Source of the DNA: Kitasatospora arboriphila
GTDB lineage: Bacteria > Actinomycetota > Actinomycetes > Mycobacteriales > Mycobacteriaceae
Length of the DNA stretch: 64,000 nt
Reading direction: 5' to 3'
Assembly: GCF_000717275.1 (NCBI RefSeq)
Contig: NZ_JNYV01000004.1
Span: forward strand, 620,001-684,000
Below are positions 59,575-64,000 of this stretch, piece by piece; position 1 is the first letter of the stretch; every line of letters begins with the position of its first letter. The notes beneath the pieces were generated by a model. That model did no database searches, was not told the origin of the DNA, and saw only the letters and a list, made by a program, of their open reading frames with translations. The translations under genes and the position numbers were made by a program.

Positions 59575-61485
59575 GTGACTGCTGCCCCCAATTTCCGCAA
59601 CGTCGCGATCGTTGCGCACGTCGACCACGGGAAAACCACCCTGGTTGATGCGATGCTGCGGCAATCGGGCGTTTTCGAGGAACGCGCCGAACTCGTCGAT
59701 CGTGTGATGGATTCCGGCGACCTCGAGCGGGAAAAGGGCATCACGATCCTCGCCAAGAACACCGCGGTGCACCGTCGTCAGCCCGACGGCACCGAAGTGG
59801 TCATCAACGTCATCGACACCCCCGGCCACGCCGACTTCGGTGGTGAGGTCGAGCGCGGCCTGTCCATGGTCGACGGTGTTGTGCTCCTGGTCGACGCGTC
59901 CGAGGGTCCGCTGCCGCAGACCCGCTTCGTGCTGCGCAAGGCACTTGCCGCCTCGCTGCCCGTGATCCTGCTGGTCAACAAGACCGACCGACCCGACGCC
60001 CGCATCGCCGAGGTCGTCGAGGAAAGCCACGATCTGTTGCTCGACCTCGCTTCGGACGTCGATGACGAAGCAGCCGAGGCCGCCGAACTGGCCCTCGACC
60101 TGCCCGTTCTCTACGCCTCGGGCCGCGCCGGTATCGCCAGCACGAAGGCGCCCGAGAACGGCAACGTCCCCGAAGGCGAAAACCTCGACGCCCTCTTCGA
60201 CGTTCTGCTCTCGTACGTGCCGGCCCCCAAGGGCGATCTCGACGCGCCTCTGCAGGCCCACGTCACCAACCTCGACGCGTCGGCCTTCCTCGGTCGCCTC
60301 GCGCTGGTCCGTCTCTACGCCGGCACCTTGAAGAAGGGCCAGACCGTCGCTTGGCTGCGTGAGGTCAACGGCGAACCCGTCACCGAGCGCGCCAAGATCA
60401 CCGAGCTCTTGATCACCGTCGGTGTCGAGCGGACGCCCGGCGAGGTCGCCGTCGCCGGCGACATCGTGGCCGTCGCCGGCATGCCGGACATCATGATCGG
60501 CGACACCCTCGCCGACATCGATCACCCGATCGCGCTGCCACGGATCACGGTCGACGAGCCGGCGATCTCGGTGACCATCGGCACCAACACCTCGCCGCTC
60601 GTCGGTCGGGTCAAGGGCCACAAACTCACCTCTCGCATGGTCAAAGACCGCCTCGACAGCGAACTGATCGGTAACGTCTCGCTGCGCGTCCTCGACATCG
60701 GCCGTCCCGATGCCTGGGAGGTCCAGGGTCGTGGCGAGCTCGCGCTGGCCATCCTCGTCGAGCAGATGCGCCGCGAAGGCTTCGAGCTGACCGTCGGCAA
60801 GCCGCAGGTGGTCACCAAGCAGGTCGACGGCAAGCTCCACGAGCCGTTCGAGCACCTGACCATCGACGTCCCCGAGGAGTACCTCGGTGCGGTCACTCAG
60901 CTGCTGGCGGCCCGCAAGGGTCGCATGGGCGACATGACCAACCACGGCAGTGGCTGGGTTCGGATGGAGTTCATCGTGCCCTCCCGCGGACTGATCGGTT
61001 TCCGGACCGACTTCCTGACCGAGACCCGCGGCACCGGTATCGCCAACGCGGTGTTCGACGGCTACGCGCCGTGGGCCGGCGAGATCCGCGCCCGCCACAC
61101 CGGCTCGCTGGTCTCCGACCGCGCGGGAACGGTGACCCCGTTCGCGATGATCCAGCTCGCCGATCGCGGAACGTTCTTCGTCGAGCCGGGTGCCGACACG
61201 TACGAGGGCATGGTCGTGGGTATCAACCCGCGCATGGAGGACCTCGACATCAACGTCACCAAGGAGAAGAAGCTGACCAACATGCGTCAGTCCTCCGCCG
61301 ACGTGATGGAGACCCTGGCCAAGCCCATCAAGCTCGAGCTCGAGGCCGCGATGGAGTTCTGTACCGACGACGAGTGCGTCGAGGTCACCCCGGAGGTCGT
61401 CCGGGTACGCAAGGTCAACCTCGACTCGAACACCCGCGCACGTGAGCGGTCGAAGACCAAGGCCCGCAACCAGAGCGTCAGCTGA
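59575..61485 (+). CDS. typA: Translational GTPase TypA/BipA
   Basis: This 636-residue ribosome-associated GTPase has the elongation-factor pattern: G1 AHVDHGKTTLVD, switch I RERGIT-type EREKGITI, G3 DTPGHADFGGEVER and G4 NKTDRPDAR. Domains II, III and V follow, then the TypA-specific C-terminal domain with GTVTPFAMIQLADRG and LTNMRQSSADVMETL. BipA helps ribosome assembly and stress adaptation. The GTG at 59575 has a GGAG site 8 bases upstream and begins TAAPNFRNVAIVAHVDHG. The synteny mutT2-typA-lpqW-mshB is kept. Confidence 0.97.
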   Translation: MTAAPNFRNVAIVAHVDHGKTTLVDAMLRQSGVFEERAELVDRVMDSGDLEREKGITILAKNTAVHRRQPDGTEVVINVIDTPGHADFGGEVERGLSMVDGVVLLVDASEGPLPQTRFVLRKALAASLPVILLVNKTDRPDARIAEVVEESHDLLLDLASDVDDEAAEAAELALDLPVLYASGRAGIASTKAPENGNVPEGENLDALFDVLLSYVPAPKGDLDAPLQAHVTNLDASAFLGRLALVRLYAGTLKKGQTVAWLREVNGEPVTERAKITELLITVGVERTPGEVAVAGDIVAVAGMPDIMIGDTLADIDHPIALPRITVDEPAISVTIGTNTSPLVGRVKGHKLTSRMVKDRLDSELIGNVSLRVLDIGRPDAWEVQGRGELALAILVEQMRREGFELTVGKPQVVTKQVDGKLHEPFEHLTIDVPEEYLGAVTQLLAARKGRMGDMTNHGSGWVRMEFIVPSRGLIGFRTDFLTETRGTGIANAVFDGYAPWAGEIRARHTGSLVSDRAGTVTPFAMIQLADRGTFFVEPGADTYEGMVVGINPRMEDLDINVTKEKKLTNMRQSSADVMETLAKPIKLELEAAMEFCTDDECVEVTPEVVRVRKVNLDSNTRARERSKTKARNQSVS

Positions 61486-61533
61486 CTCGCTGTGTGAGCT
61501 GACATCGGGCGAAGGATCGACGACGGGGAGTTG

Positions 61534-63507
61534 ATGACGGGCGACGCTGCCGGACAATCGCGGTTGGACACCAAGGCGCTCAGCGCGCTGAGGTGCTTGG
61601 GGCTCGTCGCGGCGTGTCTCATGCTCGTCACGGCGTGCGTCGCCGACCCGCCGCCCCCTGTGCAGCAGACCAACTCGGTTCCGCCCGAGCCCACCGAGCC
61701 GTCGGGTCAGGTGCTGTACGTCGCCACCGACTCGATCGGTATCGGCTTCAACCCGCACCTGGCCGCGGACCAGTCGGCGGTGACCACCGCGGTCGCGGCG
61801 ATGACGTTGCCCAGTTCATTCCGGCCGGTCGCCGACGGGCCACGGGTGGGATGGGTGATGGACCCGGCTCTGCTCACCAGCGCGGAGGTGACCGGCACCG
61901 CGCCGTTCACGATCACCTATCGCATCCACGAGGACGCCCAGTGGTCCGACGGGCTGCCGATCACCGCAGAGGACTTCATCTACCTCTGGCAGCAGATGTC
62001 ACGTCAACCCAACGTCACCGCGCCCGCCGGATACCGGCTGATCACCGATGTCCGCAGTGGCGGTGGTGGCAAAGAGGTCACCGCGACCTTCGCGGCGCCG
62101 TACCCGGCATGGCGGGAGCTGTTCAACGACCTCCTTCCGTCGCATGTGCTCAAGGGCGCTCCCGGCGGCTTCCAGTCGGGCATGGACAGCGGCTTCCCTG
62201 CGTCCGGTGGCCCCTTCACGATCAGCGGCATCGACCACAGCCGCGACGAGGTGCGGATGATCCGCAACGACCGGTTCTGGCTCAAGCCGGCAATCGTCGA
62301 CCGGCTGACCCTCCGGCGCGCCGGCACCATCAGCCAGGTGGCGGATTCGATGCGCTCAGGCGACACGCGCGTCGCCGCGATCAGCGGCGGGCCGGCCCTG
62401 GGCGCCAACCTCGGCAGCATCGGCGGTGTCCAGACCGGGAAAGTGGCCCAGTCCCGCACGCTCGGGATCACGGTGAACACCCGGACCGACTCGATGGCCG
62501 ATCTGGATCTGCGGCGGGCGGTGCTCGGTTCCATCGACACCCAGCTCGTCACCTACGCCGGAGCGGACGACACCGAGGTGCTGCCGGCCATGAACTCGGT
62601 GTACGCACCGTCGGACCCGGGTTATTACCCGGTTCCGCGCACGGTTGCCACACCTCAGCAGATCGATGGGTGGATATCGGCCGCCGGATATCGCCGGGGG
62701 CTGGCCGAACCGCCACCGACCCCGTCGGACGAATCGATCCCGTCGGATGCGCCGGGCTCGACGACAACGGAGACCACCACTGCACCCGGTTCGTCTGACG
62801 TGTCGGGCACATCCACCCCGCAGACCCCAGCCGGCGATCTGCCCCGCCTGCCCGTGGGCGTCCAGCAGGTGGAGCGGGACGGTGACCCTCTCATCGTGCG
62901 GGTTGCCTCGGTCAGCGGCGATCCACGGACCGGCGCCGCGGCCGCGAACATCGTGGACCAGCTGGGCCGCTCGGGAATCCGCGCCGAGACCGTCAGCCTG
63001 TCCACCGCCGACCTCTACAGCTCGGCTCTGACCGGCCGTCAGGTCGACATAGTAGTGGGCTGGAGCCGCGCGGGCGAGTCGCCGGCCACCGCACTGGCAT
63101 CGAACACCGAATGCCTCAGTACCGAGGCGACCACGGAGACATCGGCCTCGGGTGAACCCGGTCCCAGCCCGTCGGCTACACCATCTCCCGGCCCCACCGA
63201 GTCGGCGTCGAGCTCGTCGCAGGCACCCGAGGAGCGCACCGAACCGCGGTACACCAGCAATGTGTCCGGTCTGTGCGACCCGGCACTGCAGGCCCTGTCG
63301 GCGCGGGCCATTTCGGCCGACGACCCGACCGAGGATCTCCGCGGCGCCCAGCGACTCCTCGACGACCAATCTGTGTATCTGCCCGTCTATCAGGACGTCC
63401 TCACCACGGCGGTATCGCCGCTGGTGACCGGCGCACCTGTCACCGGGCCGGTTCAGACGGGTATCTTCGGTGGGTCCGCGGGCTGGCAGCAGCAGACCGG
63501 AAATTGA
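61534..63507 (+). CDS. lpqW: LpqW-like lipoprotein (SBP family 5)
   Basis: This 657-residue lipoprotein (lipobox [12 protein letters not shown]36) has an SBP_bac_5-type domain: [20 protein letters not shown], then [20 protein letters not shown]. In M. tuberculosis LpqW helps steer polar phosphatidylinositol mannoside and lipoarabinomannan synthesis rather than solute uptake. Two low-complexity Ser/Thr/Pro inserts lie at about residues 390-435 and 530-570 ([18 protein letters not shown] and [15 protein letters not shown]). They split the second half of the domain into blocks. The ATG at 61534 follows GGGGAG. It sits between typA and mshB, as in mycobacteria. Confidence 0.9.
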   Translation: MTGDAAGQSRLDTKALSALRCLGLVAACLMLVTACVADPPPPVQQTNSVPPEPTEPSGQVLYVATDSIGIGFNPHLAADQSAVTTAVAAMTLPSSFRPVADGPRVGWVMDPALLTSAEVTGTAPFTITYRIHEDAQWSDGLPITAEDFIYLWQQMSRQPNVTAPAGYRLITDVRSGGGGKEVTATFAAPYPAWRELFNDLLPSHVLKGAPGGFQSGMDSGFPASGGPFTISGIDHSRDEVRMIRNDRFWLKPAIVDRLTLRRAGTISQVADSMRSGDTRVAAISGGPALGANLGSIGGVQTGKVAQSRTLGITVNTRTDSMADLDLRRAVLGSIDTQLVTYAGADDTEVLPAMNSVYAPSDPGYYPVPRTVATPQQIDGWISAAGYRRGLAEPPPTPSDESIPSDAPGSTTTETTTAPGSSDVSGTSTPQTPAGDLPRLPVGVQQVERDGDPLIVRVASVSGDPRTGAAAANIVDQLGRSGIRAETVSLSTADLYSSALTGRQVDIVVGWSRAGESPATALASNTECLSTEATTETSASGEPGPSPSATPSPGPTESASSSSQAPEERTEPRYTSNVSGLCDPALQALSARAISADDPTEDLRGAQRLLDDQSVYLPVYQDVLTTAVSPLVTGAPVTGPVQTGIFGGSAGWQQQTGN

Positions 63508-63523
63508 AAAGAGAACTCTCACC

Positions 63524-64000
63524 TTGAACCGTTTGCTGTTCGTGCACGCCCATCCCGACGACGAGACCATCACCACCGGCGGCACAATCGCGAAGTACCT
63601 GGCCGACGGAGCCGAGGTCACCGTCGTCACCTGCACGCTGGGTGAGGAGGGAGAGGTGATCGGGGAGCAGTGGAGTGGTCTGGCCGCAGACGGCGGTGCC
63701 GATCAGCTCGGGGGCTACCGGATCAGCGAACTGACCCGGGCCCTGGCGGAGCTGAGCGCTCCGGCGGCCGAATCCCTCGCACCGGTGTTTCTGGGCGGCG
63801 CCGGCCGGTGGCGTGACTCGGGTATGGCAGGGGCGCCGTCGAACGACCACCCGCGGGCATTCATCGGCGCCGGTACCGTACCGGCCGAGGTCTTGGCCGA
63901 GCTGATCTGTCAGACGCGTCCGCAGGTCCTCGTCGGTTACGACCCGGTGGGAAGTTACGGGCATCCCGACCACATCCAGGTGCATGCGATCTGCGCCCGG
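63524..64000 (+). CDS. mshB: Mycothiol biosynthesis deacetylase MshB, 3' end outside window
   Basis: About 159 N-terminal residues are visible from the TTG at 63524. The metal-binding [12 protein letters not shown] is at residues 9-20 and the second motif [18 protein letters not shown] near residue 145. These are the conserved Zn sites (His, Asp, His) of GlcNAc-Ins deacetylases, which make GlcN-Ins for mycothiol, the main thiol of these bacteria. The mycothiol-conjugate amidase Mca is related, but the short spacing and the lpqW-mshB synteny favour MshB. The frame continues past the right edge. Confidence 0.9.
   Translation, partial: MNRLLFVHAHPDDETITTGGTIAKYLADGAEVTVVTCTLGEEGEVIGEQWSGLAADGGADQLGGYRISELTRALAELSAPAAESLAPVFLGGAGRWRDSGMAGAPSNDHPRAFIGAGTVPAEVLAELICQTRPQVLVGYDPVGSYGHPDHIQVHAICAR

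Noticed and set aside
59572..61758. 728-residue minus-strand frame opposite typA
   Set aside because: Gly/Asp/Val/His-rich shadow of a highly conserved GTPase gene.
62356..63636. 426-residue minus-strand frame opposite lpqW
   Set aside because: Shadow of the lipoprotein gene; Arg/Gly-rich with no motif.
1..64000. tRNA/rRNA genes, CRISPR array, transposase, integrase
   Set aside because: No tRNA T-loop pattern in tRNA context, no regularly spaced direct repeats with spacers and no transposase or integrase motif was found by eye.

Overview
The window is high-GC DNA from a mycolic-acid actinobacterium (order Mycobacteriales), most likely Gordonia or a close relative such as Williamsia. The right end carries mutT2, typA, lpqW and mshB in the order known from Mycobacterium tuberculosis. 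The window also holds a deazaflavin (F420)-type oxidoreductase, two DUF222/HNH (13E12-type) genes, a WS/DGAT-like acyltransferase and many GTG/TTG starts. I saw no rRNA, tRNA, CRISPR array, insertion sequence or prophage.

Left part (1-13.4 kb). This holds the N-terminal part of an Ada-type alkylation-response protein, a winged-helix protein, an AI-2E/PerM-family membrane protein, ychF and a first DUF222-HNH gene whose 3' end is frameshifted. A copper cassette follows: a small His/Met-rich membrane protein, a DUF305 lipoprotein and a CopB-type (CPH) P1B-ATPase. CsoR-like operators lie before the first and last of these genes. The ATPase gene is translationally chained to AraC, VOC and deazaflavin-oxidoreductase genes, followed by a short UvrA paralogue.

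Middle part (13.6-29 kb). This holds a PAS-GAF-GGDEF-EAL protein, a lipoprotein GDPD, a secreted GH43 arabinanase-like enzyme, an esterase, an Old Yellow Enzyme, an Rv1733c-like membrane protein, cstA with its small partner, a membrane protein and a NarL-type two-component system. A second DUF222-HNH gene follows. Both HNH genes have LexA/SOS-box-like palindromes upstream.

Hexarate catabolic island (29-44.5 kb). Two glucarate-dehydratase-type enolase-superfamily genes, 5-dehydro-4-deoxyglucarate dehydratase and a 2-oxoglutarate-semialdehyde-type dehydrogenase make a complete route from D-glucarate or galactarate to 2-oxoglutarate. With them are an oligopeptide-type ABC transporter, a TauE/SafE permease, two D-2-hydroxyacid dehydrogenases, a universal stress protein and a LysR regulator. 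CRP/GlxR-like palindromes sit in both control regions.

Right part (44.7-64 kb). This holds a divergent WS/DGAT-like protein, a protein with twelve exact 10-residue repeats, an HhH-GPD protein, a sugar MFS porter, an enoyl-CoA hydratase, a PspC protein and a lysoplasmalogenase-like protein. Next come a lipase-family protein that appears to have lost its catalytic Ser and His, and a small family of two-cysteine secreted proteins. The end holds thiBPQ-like thiamine transport genes, mutT2, a Cys/Lys-rich 60-residue protein with a putative IdeR iron box, typA, lpqW and the start of mshB. Functions come from motifs and remembered family features; no database search was run.
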